This document shows, piece after piece, positions 1-9,884 of a stretch of DNA of 64,000 nucleotides. The stretch comes from Streptomyces abyssomicinicus. GTDB lineage: Bacteria > Actinomycetota > Actinomycetes > Streptomycetales > Streptomycetaceae. Location: assembly GCF_008974245.1 (NCBI RefSeq), contig NZ_BBZI01000005.1, positions 1,722,751-1,786,750 on the forward strand. Direction: 5' to 3'. The position numbers were made by a program, and so were the translations under genes. Each line of letters opens with the position of its first letter. Within the stretch, counting starts at the first letter, position 1. Under the pieces are notes generated by a model. The model was not told where the DNA came from. It saw only the letters and a list, made by a program, of their open reading frames with translations, and searched no databases.

Positions 1-19
1 GGCCGGGCGGCGGCGCGTG

Positions 20-625
20 TCACGAGGTGGTCCGCCAGCGGGGAGCGTCGAGGTCGGGTTGGCCGGGGCCGGCGAAGTTGAACGGCACCGCGAACTGCTC
101 GGCCAGGGCGCGACCGACCTTCTCCGCTTCCTGCGCCTCCGGCCACGGCGGGACCGTGCCGTTGAACAGTCGCATGTCACTGCCGTGCCGGATCATGGCG
201 AGCCGGTGCTCGGCGGGCGGATCGTCCGTGAGCGCCATCAGGTCCACGCACCAACCATCGGTGTCACCGTCCCACACCGCTTCGATGGCGACCGTCCGGC
301 CGGGCAGAGCCTCGACCGTCTGCACCAGTGTCACCAGGTCCAGCGGAGGGGTCGGATAGCGCTCGAACCGCCGGCCCAGTTCCCGGTAACGCTCCGCGAC
401 CACGTCGAGTGTGTCGTACAGGCCTGGCCTGGACTCGGCCGGGAACGCCTCGCGGATACGGGCGACTGCCGCAAGCCGCTGGTCCTGCTGAATCATGCTG
501 TCCACGGCGGAGCGCTCAGCGGCCGGCAGCGCGGCCCAGATCGGGGAGTCCATGTCCGTAGTCAAGCCGCCCCGACTCTGCGTCCACCGATCGGGGTCGC
601 CGTTGCCGAGGACGAACCTGATCAT
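20..625 (-). CDS. Hypothetical protein, 201 aa
   Basis: An open frame of 201 codons from an ATG at 625 with strong third-position GC bias, divergent from the S1-domain gene that starts at 722. The protein looks soluble and acidic, with no signal peptide or membrane segment. It opens with a hydrophobic patch (MIRFVLGNGDPDRW) and is helical and charged in the middle. The C-terminal half has Trp/Asp-rich strands such as EAVWDGDTDGWCVDLMAL, which recall small immunity or SUKH-like folds, but no family could be assigned. The 96-bp divergent gap could hold promoters for both genes; no clear operator was seen. Confidence 0.7.
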   Translation of the reverse strand: MIRFVLGNGDPDRWTQSRGGLTTDMDSPIWAALPAAERSAVDSMIQQDQRLAAVARIREAFPAESRPGLYDTLDVVAERYRELGRRFERYPTPPLDLVTLVQTVEALPGRTVAIEAVWDGDTDGWCVDLMALTDDPPAEHRLAMIRHGSDMRLFNGTVPPWPEAQEAEKVGRALAEQFAVPFNFAGPGQPDLDAPRWRTTS

Positions 626-721
626 GCCGTCCCCGGTGCCCGTAGAGTGTCCGGGTGATCACTCCCTCTGTCCCTGCGCGACCGGCCCTCAGGACGACTA
701 CGAGCATCCCGGGCCGCTGAC

Positions 722-2281
<1,560 letters not shown>

Positions 2282-2385
2282 GCGTTGGCGCTGTAGCCGA
2301 GGTCCGGATCACAGGGCGTCGCCCCTGACGACCTCCGTTGTCGCCCCGCTGCTGTGTTGTCGGCTGCCGCCCGTAACCTCTGGCC

Positions 2386-3039
2386 ATGCAGACAACTCTG
2401 ATGATCTACGACGGCATCACCTCGGCCGACTCCGACGTCCCGCGTACCGGCGGCGTGCCGCTGGCTCCTGCGGGCTTCACCTGGCCGCTGTGCGGCTCCT
2501 GCTGCGGGGAGCCCCTGCAGTTCTTCGCCCATCTCCCCGTCGAGGACGGCGTCCTGTCGGTGTTCGTCTGCCAGAACGACCCTGGCGCATGCGAGAACTG
2601 GGACGCGTATTCCGGTGCGAACCGGGTCTACCTGTTTCCACGGGAGGAACTGCAGCCGGTGGCCGTGCCCGAGACCGGATTGACACTCCTGCCCGTCACC
2701 TCGGCCATCCGCACGCAGGTCGTCACTCCCGACCTCGAAGAGCACGACGATGACGACGATGTCGTCCCCGACCCGTACGACCTTGCCCGTTCGGGATGGA
2801 AGCTGGAACCCGGCGACCGCTTCGGCAAGCAACGCGAAGTGCTCGGATCGCTCGGAGGCAGCCCCTCCTACCTGGAGGACGACCGAGTGCCCGCATGTCC
2901 CTCCTGCACCGGCACGATGGACTTCGCGGCACATCTGGAGGAAGGGATCTCCGCGCAGACCGCGATGAACCTCGGCGGCCAGCTGGGCTACGTCTTCGTC
3001 TGCCGCGCTTGCCGCCAAGGCGCCTTTCTCACCGACTGA
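2386..3039 (+). CDS. Cysteine-rich hypothetical protein, YwqG/PDCD2-like
   Basis: A 217-aa protein starting at an ATG with an in-frame stop at 3037-3039. It has two treble-clef-like cysteine clusters: CGSCC near residues 43-47 and the later CPSC and CRAC pairs. The middle contains an acidic run (EEHDDDDD). The N-terminal pattern PLAPAGFTWPLCGSC followed by a short FVC-type strand resembles the DUF1963/YwqG and PDCD2-like families, whose biochemical role is not known. Metal binding is inferred from the CxxC pairs. It is a single gene, convergent with the gene at 3181-3591. Confidence 0.75.
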   Translation: MQTTLMIYDGITSADSDVPRTGGVPLAPAGFTWPLCGSCCGEPLQFFAHLPVEDGVLSVFVCQNDPGACENWDAYSGANRVYLFPREELQPVAVPETGLTLLPVTSAIRTQVVTPDLEEHDDDDDVVPDPYDLARSGWKLEPGDRFGKQREVLGSLGGSPSYLEDDRVPACPSCTGTMDFAAHLEEGISAQTAMNLGGQLGYVFVCRACRQGAFLTD

Positions 3040-3180
3040 GCACACCAGTCGCTCTGGGCGCCGCGGTACGAATGGAGAACGTGAGGCTTCCGTCCGGTCG
3101 GTCATGTCCGGAGGCAGATGAGGTTGCTGCGACGGTGGCGGTGCGCAGGTGGGCGTCCGCGCGCTTGTCGTACCGCACGC

Positions 3181-3591
3181 TCAGCCCCTGCGATGCCACC
3201 ACGCCAGCTCCGGGTCTGCCATCGGCTCGTGATGCGTTCGCCCGAGGAGCACCACGTCCAGGCGCTCCACCTGAACCCGGAGTTCGGCGGCGGCCCTTGG
3301 CGGAAGCATGCACAAAGCGACCTGCAGTGTGTCCCGGGCCCAGCCCTCACCGCAGCAAGGGCAGGTGAACTCAGCCTCCCACCGCCTCCAACGGCGTTCG
3401 GTGCCATGGACGCGCACGGACCACACGCTCAACGCCACCGCCACGACGCCCGGAGCCAGTCGCTCCCGTTCGAGCACACGCACGGCGGCATTCGCCGCCC
3501 CCGACAGCCCGGGGACATCGCGATACCGCACCCAGGGTCTTCCCCCGCCACGTACCCGCGGCCGGAGTGAGGATGGTGTTCTACGCGGCAC
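3181..3591 (-). CDS. Small CPCC-motif hypothetical protein
   Basis: A 136-aa frame with a GTG start at 3591. It has an Arg-rich N-terminus, a helical middle (NAAVRVLERERLAPGVVAVAL), a CPCCGEGWARDTL cysteine motif and a C-terminal helix rich in Ala and Arg (LPPRAAAELRVQVERLD). The layout matches the 142-aa protein at 42653-43081 (VAIRKLEEERLWPGAVAAAL, CDCCDPLVARDLL, LGRLVARLD), so the two are paralogues of a small streptomycete family of unknown role. A single zinc or redox site is possible. Confidence 0.7.
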   Translation of the reverse strand: MPRRTPSSLRPRVRGGGRPWVRYRDVPGLSGAANAAVRVLERERLAPGVVAVALSVWSVRVHGTERRWRRWEAEFTCPCCGEGWARDTLQVALCMLPPRAAAELRVQVERLDVVLLGRTHHEPMADPELAWWHRRG

Positions 3592-3737
3592 GGCCCCTTC
3601 GCACGCAAGTCATGGACCGCATCCTCCCACACACGCTCCACGCTCGAGACCCGCGCATGGGCCGGACGGTCTACGAGGCCGACGAGAAGGAAATGCGCGA
3701 GGTCGTCGAACGGCTCGGCCCCCCGCAGAGGGCCTGA
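3573..3737 (+). CDS. Possible 54-aa ORF or gene fragment
   Basis: A short frame runs from an ATG at 3573 to a TGA at 3735, overlapping the 5' end of the opposite gene. It begins MVFYAARPLRTQVMDRILP and ends in a charged helix (EADEKEMREVVERLG). It is not recognised and may be the tail of a lost gene. The following stretch to 3908 stays open in another plus frame but shows no family. Everything from 3592 to 3908 is best treated as degraded intergenic sequence. Confidence 0.25.
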   Translation: MVFYAARPLRTQVMDRILPHTLHARDPRMGRTVYEADEKEMREVVERLGPPQRA

Positions 3738-3908
3738 ACCGCGTCCGGGTTCCCCCGGCTGCCGAGATCGTCCGGGCCGGAGCCGACCTCGTTCTGGCGG
3801 CTACTTCGGTGTCCGGTGTCGAACAGCCGGGGCCCCAGGCGGTCTGCGCCGACGCCCTGCCCAGCCTCCACGCCCTCGTCAACGGCCTTGAACGGACCCT
3901 GCCGCCGA

Positions 3909-4397
3909 TCATGCCTCTTCGAGGAGTCGCTTCGTCCATTCGCGCTGCTCGGCGGTGTCCGGGACGGGGAGCCCACGAGCGCGTTCGATCAGGTTCCAGC
4001 AGAGGTCAGGGCCGGTCCCGCTGAGTATGAGGAGTGCGGCGGCGAGGAGGGACGCGCGTCCGATGCCGGCTCGGCAGTGGGTGACGACGTGCGCGCCTTC
4101 GCGGAGTTGTCCGGTGAGCGTGTTCAGTGTGGGAAGGATCGTGGCGAGATCGGGGACGGTGCGGTCGGGAATGGGGATGGCGACGAACCGCAGCCCGGCC
4201 GTGGCGGCCGCCTGTGGCTCCTCCGCGAGGCCGAGGTCGTCGAGCTCATGCCGGGTGAGTGCGCAGACCAGGATGTCGACGCCGGAGCGCTTCAGCGCGG
4301 TCATCTCGTCCTCGAGCCAGTCGCCGCCGCGAGGTCTGGCCATGGTGCTCACCCGTCCAGGGCCGGGGAAGTCGATGGTGAACAGAGTCGGTCGCAT
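3909..4397 (-). CDS. Dual-specificity / tyrosine phosphatase family protein
   Basis: A 162-aa protein from an ATG at 4397. It carries the cysteine-phosphatase signature HCRAGIGR at residues 107-114 (nucleophile Cys108, Arg114) and a plausible general-acid Asp in the PIPDRTVP loop near residue 78. The size fits atypical dual-specificity phosphatases, which hydrolyse phospho-Tyr/Ser/Thr or small phosphoesters. The protein looks cytoplasmic. It stands alone beside a decayed integrase fragment, so its substrate cannot be read from context. Confidence 0.85.
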   Translation of the reverse strand: MRPTLFTIDFPGPGRVSTMARPRGGDWLEDEMTALKRSGVDILVCALTRHELDDLGLAEEPQAAATAGLRFVAIPIPDRTVPDLATILPTLNTLTGQLREGAHVVTHCRAGIGRASLLAAALLILSGTGPDLCWNLIERARGLPVPDTAEQREWTKRLLEEA

Positions 4398-4429
4398 GTC
4401 AGGAGTGCTTTCGGTCGAGGGGGACAGGT

Positions 4430-4770
4430 GGTGATCGCACGGCCGGCGGCAGAAGCCGGCCCGGTTCGGCGCGCAGTTCGTTCGGTGTCGGGCCGGCCGG
4501 GGTGGCCACTTCGGCGAGGTGCTCGAGGAGACGGTCGAGTGCGCTGCGGCCGTCGTTGACGGCGGCGCGTGCGTACCTCGTCGGTGGGCGGAAATCCCCG
4601 CGAGCATGCGCCGCAGGTCGACCCTGGCTTCGACGAGTTGGCCTCTCGTCGACTCCTGGGGGTGTACGAGTCGCAGCGGGGCGCCCGCCATCCGGTGCCG
4701 GCATTGTTCGAAGAACGAGTAGGAGCACAGCCCGTGAGCGAGATGGTAGTACTGCCGTGGCTCGCCGGTG
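4430..4770 (-). pseudogene. Frameshifted C-terminal remnant of a tyrosine integrase/transposase
   Basis: Minus-strand reading gives YYHLAHGLCSYSFFEQCRHRM in one frame, RCDSYTP in a second, STRGQLVEARVDLRRMLAG back in the first, and AAVNDGRSALDRLLEHLAEV then TPAGPTPNELRA in a third. In order, these pieces match my recollection of the Cys-containing C-terminal tail of large actinomycete tyrosine-recombinase transposition proteins (C-SYTFFEQC-HRMAC-CDFYTPK, then a helical region ending in TPAGPTP). At least three indels separate the blocks and the catalytic domain is absent, so this is a fossil. Confidence 0.7.
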
Positions 4771-4966
4771 CCGGCGGCGCTGTGCGCCGCCGCCGCACTC
4801 GCCCCGGAAAGCACCGACGGTGCGGGCCGCCGTGACGAACGGCGCGGGCCGCGACCCACTGGCCCCCCGAATGCCTGCCTGGCGGAGCCGGCCGTGGCGC
4901 ACACGAACGCCGACCGTGGCGAGGTGGTGCCCCGGGCGTGCGAGCCCCGGGGCACCACAGGAGGGG

Positions 4967-6283
4967 TCAGACGCCGAACGCGGCGGGGTACTGGATGGTT
5001 CCGGCGGGGACCGTGCGGGTGGTGTCGAGGGCCATGGCCATCATGGCCTCGTCCGGCACCTCGAAGGGTGCGCGGATGCCGAAGCGGGAGGCCGGTGTGA
5101 AGCCGAACCGCGGGTAGTAGTCGGCGTGTCCCAGGACGAGGACGAGGTTTTCGCCCATGGCCCGGGCGGCGTCGAGTGCGGCGCGGATGGCGGCGGAGCC
5201 GGCACCGGTGCGCTGGGCCGAGGGCAGGACCGCACAGGGTGCCAGGGCGAGAGCGGGTACGCCCTCGACGTGGCAGCGGGTGAGCAGCGCGTACCCGGTC
5301 GCGGTGCCGTCGGGGGTCGCGGCGACCATGGACAGTCCGTCGATCCACGCCTTCGGGTCGGCGCGCAGGGCGTCGACGATGTCGGCCTCCAGGGCGGTGG
5401 GGAAGGCCGCGAGGAGGATGTCACGGATGGCGGGGATGTCCTCGGTGGTCTCGGAACGGGCGGTCCAGGTCGTCACGGTTACGTCCTCGGTGGCGTCGGT
5501 GGTGTCGGGGGTGTGGTCGTGGGGGCGGAGGATGTAGACGGCGTAGTTGTAGTCGCCGCCGTATTCGCGCCGCATGTCGATCTCTGTCCGGTGTGCGGCC
5601 AGGGCCTGCGGCATGCCGGGGTGCTGCGGGTCCGCCCGCTCCATGCGCTGGGTGAGCGGCGTGTAGTACTCGTCCCACCAGTCGCTTTCCGGCAGCGGCC
5701 GGTGCGCGTGGAGACGGTAGCCCGCGGCCTGTGCGGCGTCGGTGTTCGCGGTGTGGGTGCGCAGCGGGTAGGCCGCTTCCCAGTAGGCGCGCACCGGGGC
5801 GGCTGGGTTGGGCACGGTCCATTCCATTTCGGTGACGACGAGAACGCCGCCCGGGGCGAGCAGGCGACGCCAGGCGCGCAGGGCGACGTCGAAGCCGATG
5901 GTGTGGACGGACCCCTCGGCCCAGATCACGTCGAAGCTGTGATCGGGGAAGGGCAACCGGTCCATCGAGCAGTTGACCACCGTGATCCGGTCGTCCAGGC
6001 CCCGGCGGGCCGCTTCGGCGGCCAGGCTGTCCAGGTACGGCTGGTGCAGGTCGACCGCGGTCACGTGCGCGCCGGCTTCGTCGGCCAGCAGCAGTGCGGA
6101 GCGGCCGGGGCCGCAGCCCGCGTCCAGGACCCGGGGGTGCTCGGGCAGCGGTCCGGCCGTCTCCAGCGCGTGCCGTGTGGTGGCGTCCGAGCCGGGGCCC
6201 TGCCGGGGCAGGTCGCGGTGCAGGGTGAAGAACGCCTGCGTCACCGGGTCGCCGCCGGGGGTGGGGGTGTCGTCGTTGTTCAC
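4967..6283 (-). CDS. Fusion of class I SAM methyltransferase and GNAT acetyltransferase
   Basis: A 438-aa two-domain protein. The N-terminal half (about residues 40-255) is a Rossmann methyltransferase with motif I VLDAGCGPG at 52-60, an acidic VDLH at the end of strand 2 and GGVLVVTEM. The C-terminal half (about 273-438) is a GNAT domain with the acetyl-CoA loop QRTGAGSAAI at 357-366 and a GFTPASRFGI motif typical of YhbS-like GNATs. The GTG start at 6283 overlaps the rsgA stop as GTGA, so the two genes are probably translationally coupled. The substrate is unknown. Modification of a ribosome-related target or a toxic small molecule is only inferred from the coupling. Confidence 0.85.
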   Translation of the reverse strand: MNNDDTPTPGGDPVTQAFFTLHRDLPRQGPGSDATTRHALETAGPLPEHPRVLDAGCGPGRSALLLADEAGAHVTAVDLHQPYLDSLAAEAARRGLDDRITVVNCSMDRLPFPDHSFDVIWAEGSVHTIGFDVALRAWRRLLAPGGVLVVTEMEWTVPNPAAPVRAYWEAAYPLRTHTANTDAAQAAGYRLHAHRPLPESDWWDEYYTPLTQRMERADPQHPGMPQALAAHRTEIDMRREYGGDYNYAVYILRPHDHTPDTTDATEDVTVTTWTARSETTEDIPAIRDILLAAFPTALEADIVDALRADPKAWIDGLSMVAATPDGTATGYALLTRCHVEGVPALALAPCAVLPSAQRTGAGSAAIRAALDAARAMGENLVLVLGHADYYPRFGFTPASRFGIRAPFEVPDEAMMAMALDTTRTVPAGTIQYPAAFGV

Positions 6284-7377
6284 TGCAGGTGCTCCCGGAA
6301 CCGGTAGGTGGCGCGCAGGTGGCGCGTGATCTCCTTCCTGGTGGCCTCGCGGTCGGCGCGCAGCCGCGAGTCGGTGCGGGAAGCGGAGTAGGCGTTCTCC
6401 CGCTGCAGCCGGTGGTAACTGTCCAGACGGCGTTGGGGAATCTCGCCTGCCTCGACGGCGGCCAGCACCGCGCAGCTGGGCTCGTTCACGTGTGCGCAGT
6501 CCGTGAACCGGCAGGCCTGTGCGAGGTGCTCGATCTCGGCGAAGGTCTGTTCCAGCCCGCTCCGGGCGTCGTGGAGACCGATCGCGCGCAGGCCGGGGGT
6601 GTCCAGCAGGACCCCGCCGCCGGGTAGCGGGAGCAGTTCCCGCCAGGAAGTCGTGTGCCGGCCCTTGCCGTCCACCTCGCGGACGGCGCCGGTGTCCAGC
6701 CGGTCCTCGCCCAGCAGCCGGTTGCCCAGGGTGGACTTGCCCGCTCCGGAAGGGCCGAGCAACACGACGGTGCCGTTCAGGACGGCGGTCAGGGTGTCCA
6801 GGCCTTGTCCGGTCACGGCGCTGGTGACCAGCACGTCCACACCGGCGGCCACCGCGGACACCTGCTCCTCGGCGGAGGGCAGGTCCGCGCATGCGTCGGC
6901 CTTGGTGAGCACCACGACCGGCTGGGCGCCGCTCTCCCATGCCAGGGCGAGCATGCGCTCGGTTCGACCGTGTTTGAGCGGTGCCGCGAGCGACACCGCC
7001 ACCACGACGGTGTCGACGTTGGCGGCCAGGACCTGGCCGTGCGAGGTACGCGAGGAAGACGAGCGCACCAGGGCGGTGCGACGTTCCAGCACCGCGTGCA
7101 CCACCGGCGCGCGGCCGCTGGTGACGGAGCGCAGCGCCGCCCAGTCTCCCGTGCACGGCGCCGACGACGGATCTCCGTGATCGGCGGTGCCGGGAATCTC
7201 CGCACGGACGATTCCGGCGTCGGTGACCGCTTCGCACGAGCCGCGTTCGGCCCGCACGACGCGGGCGGGGATCAGTCCGGCGGTGCGATGGGGTGAGAAG
7301 GCGTGCTCACACGCCTCGTCCCAGCCGTAGTCCGCCAGGGAATACGGCTGAGCATGATGCCAAGAGGATTGAGACAA
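6280..7377 (-). CDS. rsgA: Ribosome small-subunit-dependent GTPase A
   Basis: A 365-aa circularly permuted GTPase with motifs in the order G4 (TKAD, 158-161), G1 (GPSGAGKS, 208-215), G3 (DTPG, 259-262), then a zinc site with Cys289, Cys294, His296 and Cys302. This is the standard RsgA/YjeQ architecture. The family acts in late 30S assembly by GTP hydrolysis. The frame begins with TTG at 7377, and a good Shine-Dalgarno (AAGGG) sits 7 nt upstream inside a small hairpin. It is followed directly by the methyltransferase-GNAT gene and preceded by a 23-codon leader ORF. Confidence 0.92.
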   Translation of the reverse strand: MSQSSWHHAQPYSLADYGWDEACEHAFSPHRTAGLIPARVVRAERGSCEAVTDAGIVRAEIPGTADHGDPSSAPCTGDWAALRSVTSGRAPVVHAVLERRTALVRSSSSRTSHGQVLAANVDTVVVAVSLAAPLKHGRTERMLALAWESGAQPVVVLTKADACADLPSAEEQVSAVAAGVDVLVTSAVTGQGLDTLTAVLNGTVVLLGPSGAGKSTLGNRLLGEDRLDTGAVREVDGKGRHTTSWRELLPLPGGGVLLDTPGLRAIGLHDARSGLEQTFAEIEHLAQACRFTDCAHVNEPSCAVLAAVEAGEIPQRRLDSYHRLQRENAYSASRTDSRLRADREATRKEITRHLRATYRFREHLQ

Positions 7378-7381
7378 CGTA

Positions 7382-7400
7382 GGACCCTTGAAAAGGGACC
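7382..7400 (-). promoter_or_regulatory. Hairpin covering the rsgA Shine-Dalgarno
   Basis: On the minus strand GGTCCCTT and AAGGGTCC can pair with one mismatch around a short loop, just upstream of the TTG start. The 3' arm holds the AAGGG ribosome-binding site. Folding would hide the site, so translational control is plausible. This is inference from pairing only. Confidence 0.45.
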
Positions 7401-7465
7401 CCGATCGGCACGGAGGATTGCCTTCCGCGAGCTGTCAAAGCTCTTGCGGGGGCATCGATGTCAGG

Positions 7466-7537
7466 TCAGACCGGGGCCCGGGACGTGAGGATGGTCCGGC
7501 GGGCACTGCACACGGCAGTGGCCTTGGCGACAGACAT
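7466..7537 (-). CDS. 23-aa leader-peptide candidate upstream of rsgA
   Basis: A minus-strand ATG at 7537 is preceded by the strong site GGGGAGGTGAGTTG and opens 23 codons (MSVAKATAVCSARRTILTSR followed by APV) before a TGA at 7466. It lies about 65 nt ahead of the hairpin that covers the rsgA ribosome-binding site. The strong site, tiny size and position suggest a regulatory uORF. No other gene is seen between 7378 and 7730, which otherwise holds GC-rich sequence with no coding signal. Confidence 0.45.
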   Translation of the reverse strand: MSVAKATAVCSARRTILTSRAPV

Positions 7538-7730
7538 CAACTCACCTCCCCATTCTGGTCCCGCAGCGACCTGGTTGTCTCTGCACCGGTGAGGCTAGCA
7601 CCTCCGTTCCCGCAGCGTCCGGACAATGCCGGAAACGGAGGTGGGTCGGACGGAGGCAGGTCTCGGGGATCTGGTCGGATCCGCAGGGCAGCGGGCGCGG
7701 GGTCTCGTGACGACGCCATCGCGGCAGGCG

Positions 7731-9026
7731 TCACAACACCTTGCGTGCGCTCTTCCGGGCGGGATCCTCGGACACCGGGTCCTCAGGACCCTCGGCCGGG
7801 GCCGCAGCGGACAGCGCCGCCTCGACACGGCGGTTGCTGGTCATGGTCGCCGTGATGACGGTCATGGTGAGGAGGAGGCCGGCGGCGGCGTAGAGCGGGG
7901 TGCGCACGTCGTAGGCGGTGGCCAGCCAGCCGCCGAGGAAGGCGCCGAGCGGGGCGGCGCACATGGCGAGCATGCGGGAGGTGGAGGCGACCCGGCCCAT
8001 CAGGTGGGCGGGGACGATCGCCTGCCGGAGGGAGGGGCCGAGCACCATCGTGGCGCCCATGCCCGCTCCGCACACGGCGAGCGCGAGGCCGGCGACGTAC
8101 GGGTTCGGGGCGACGGCAAGGCACAGGATGGCGAGTCCCTCGACCGCGGCCGTGCAGGTGAGCGCGGTGCCGGTGCCCAGTCGTCGGCCGAGGAAGGAGG
8201 CGATGCCCGCGCCGAGCAGACCGCCGGTGGCCTCCGCGGTGAGGAGCAGGCCGAAGCCGAAGGTGTCGATGCCGAGACGATCGTGCGCGAAGAGGGCGAG
8301 GACGGTCTCCACAGCGAGGAAGGCGACGTTCCCGACCGCCGGACGCAGCGCGAGCCCGAGCAGCAGCTGGTCCCGGAACACGTACGCGGCGCCGGCCCGC
8401 GCCTGTCGCAGCAGCGACTCACGGGCCTTCGGCACGGGCCGGGGTGCGGCAGGCAGCGACCGTACGAGCAGTGCGGAGAGCGCGAACGACACCGCGTCGA
8501 CGAGCAGCGGAAACGCCCGCCCCAGCGCGAGCAGGGCACTGCCCGCGGGCGGCCCCGCGAAGCCGGACGCGGCGGTCTGGGTGCCGCGCAGGCGGGAGTT
8601 GGCGCGCTCCAGCAGCGCGGGGTCCCGGCCGAGCAGAGCCGGCAGGTAGGCCGTGGCAGCCGTGTCGAAGAACAGTCCACCGAGGCCGAGCAGGAAGGCG
8701 ACGGCCGCGAGCAGGGGAATGCTCAGCAGGTCGAGCACGGCCGCCGCCGCCGGTATCACGAGCGACACCGCGCGCACCACGTCGGTGATCCACATCGTGC
8801 GCCGCCGGTCCCAGCGGTCCACCAGCGCACCGCCGAGCACCCCGAAGAGCAGCCACGGCAGCGTCCCGGCGGCCGTGACGACGGCGAGCGCCATCGGATC
8901 CCGCGTCAGCGTCAACGCGAGCAGCGGCAGCGCGGCGTGCGACACACCGTCACCGAGCGAGGACACCGTCTGCGCGGTCCACAGCCGTCCGAACCCGGTC
9001 GGTAACTTCTGGGCGTACTGGGTCAC
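7731..9026 (-). CDS. MFS drug-efflux type transporter (DHA3-like)
   Basis: A 431-aa protein with about 12 hydrophobic segments and the MFS loop motif DRWDRRRTMWITD near residues 71-83. The start (FGRLWTAQTVSSLGDGV) matches the DHA3 group of proton-driven multidrug exporters, which also includes macrolide pumps of the MefA type. The start codon overlaps the stop of the upstream ArsR gene as ATGA (9023-9026), so the two form an operon. Expression is probably controlled by that ArsR protein through the palindrome at 9569-9592. The substrate is unknown. Confidence 0.87.
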   Translation of the reverse strand: MTQYAQKLPTGFGRLWTAQTVSSLGDGVSHAALPLLALTLTRDPMALAVVTAAGTLPWLLFGVLGGALVDRWDRRRTMWITDVVRAVSLVIPAAAAVLDLLSIPLLAAVAFLLGLGGLFFDTAATAYLPALLGRDPALLERANSRLRGTQTAASGFAGPPAGSALLALGRAFPLLVDAVSFALSALLVRSLPAAPRPVPKARESLLRQARAGAAYVFRDQLLLGLALRPAVGNVAFLAVETVLALFAHDRLGIDTFGFGLLLTAEATGGLLGAGIASFLGRRLGTGTALTCTAAVEGLAILCLAVAPNPYVAGLALAVCGAGMGATMVLGPSLRQAIVPAHLMGRVASTSRMLAMCAAPLGAFLGGWLATAYDVRTPLYAAAGLLLTMTVITATMTSNRRVEAALSAAAPAEGPEDPVSEDPARKSARKVL

Positions 9027-9562
9027 CTGGCGTCTCCCTCGGCCTGCTTGCGCGGTGCGGGGTGGAACAGCGCGAAGACGAGCGACGCGTCCGGCAGCGA
9101 CGGATCGGACAGTTCCCGGTACTCGTCGGCCAGTGCCTGAAGCCGCGCCCCCAGCTCCGCGAACTGCTCCTCGGTGAGCCGCAGATGCGCCATCTTCACG
9201 TGGCGCTCACCTGCCGCGGGCGCTGCCTCCAGGTCCGCCACCGCGTGCCGCATCAGCACATCCGGCCCTCCCTCGCCCGGATCCGGCAGCTCGATCGTCC
9301 GCGCGGCCATCGCGTAGTACCGCTCGGTGACCCCCCGCACCTTCCGCGTCCGCACCACCTTCACCAGGCCGGCGCGTTCGAGCAGTCGTACGTGGTAACT
9401 GGAACTCCCCTTCGCGAGGCCCACGCGCTCGGCGATCTGCGTGATCGTCGCGGGCTCGAAGCGGAGCACGGCCATGATCCGGTGACGCGTGAGGTTGGAG
9501 ACGGCGCGTAGCTGCTCGTCAGTGGTGACGTGAAAGGTCTCGGGCAGATCATCGTCGGTCAT
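9023..9562 (-). CDS. ArsR-family winged-helix regulator
   Basis: A 179-aa protein from an ATG at 9562. The N-terminal winged helix has the sequence LTRHRIMAVLRFEP, then TQIAERVGLAKGSSSYHVRLLE (recognition helix) and a wing with RKVRGVTERYYAM. The C-terminal helical part (EEQFAELGARLQALADEY) probably dimerises or senses ligand. No ArsR metal-binding CVC motif is visible, so a small-molecule ligand is more likely than a metal. It is the first gene of an operon with the MFS exporter. A perfect inverted repeat just upstream suggests autorepression. Confidence 0.87.
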   Translation of the reverse strand: MTDDDLPETFHVTTDEQLRAVSNLTRHRIMAVLRFEPATITQIAERVGLAKGSSSYHVRLLERAGLVKVVRTRKVRGVTERYYAMAARTIELPDPGEGGPDVLMRHAVADLEAAPAAGERHVKMAHLRLTEEQFAELGARLQALADEYRELSDPSLPDASLVFALFHPAPRKQAEGDAR

Positions 9563-9568
9563 GGGACC

Positions 9569-9592
9569 AATGGTCAACACTTCTTGACCATT
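9569..9592. promoter_or_regulatory. Inverted-repeat operator for the ArsR-MFS operon
   Basis: A perfect 9-bp inverted repeat AATGGTCAA-N6-TTGACCATT lies 7 bp upstream of the ArsR start codon and contains TTGACC. The position and symmetry fit a binding site for the dimeric regulator encoded next to it. The rest of 9563-9884 shows no gene. Confidence 0.6.
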
Positions 9593-9884
9593 ACGCAAGG
9601 GGGTTTTCGTCCGCGAGAAGTGCTGCCGCGTCCCGGTGTGAGCAGCCGCGGCCCGAAGTTGGCTAATGGGCAGCTGGTGCCGTGTCCAGGCGACGTTCGC
9701 CCTGTCGGCGTTCCCGGTCGTGTCAGGGCGGAGTCCTTCGTGATACGTTCCTGCCGCCGTGCACCGCCGTGTACCGCTGCGAACTGAGGAGGTGAGACCG
9801 ATCAACGCTGTGACAGGTCGGGCCTCCCTCCCTCGCATTGCCTAGGGAGCGCCCGCAAAGGCATCCCGAAAGGCACCAACCGCT

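Noticed and set aside
4502..6307. A 601-codon plus-strand open frame over the methyltransferase-GNAT gene
   Set aside because: It translates to Gly/Val/Arg-rich sequence antisense to a two-domain enzyme with clear motifs.
7626..9005. A 459-codon plus-strand open frame over the ArsR-coupled MFS gene
   Set aside because: Extremely Gly/Arg/Glu/His-rich shadow; the minus-strand transporter is the real gene.
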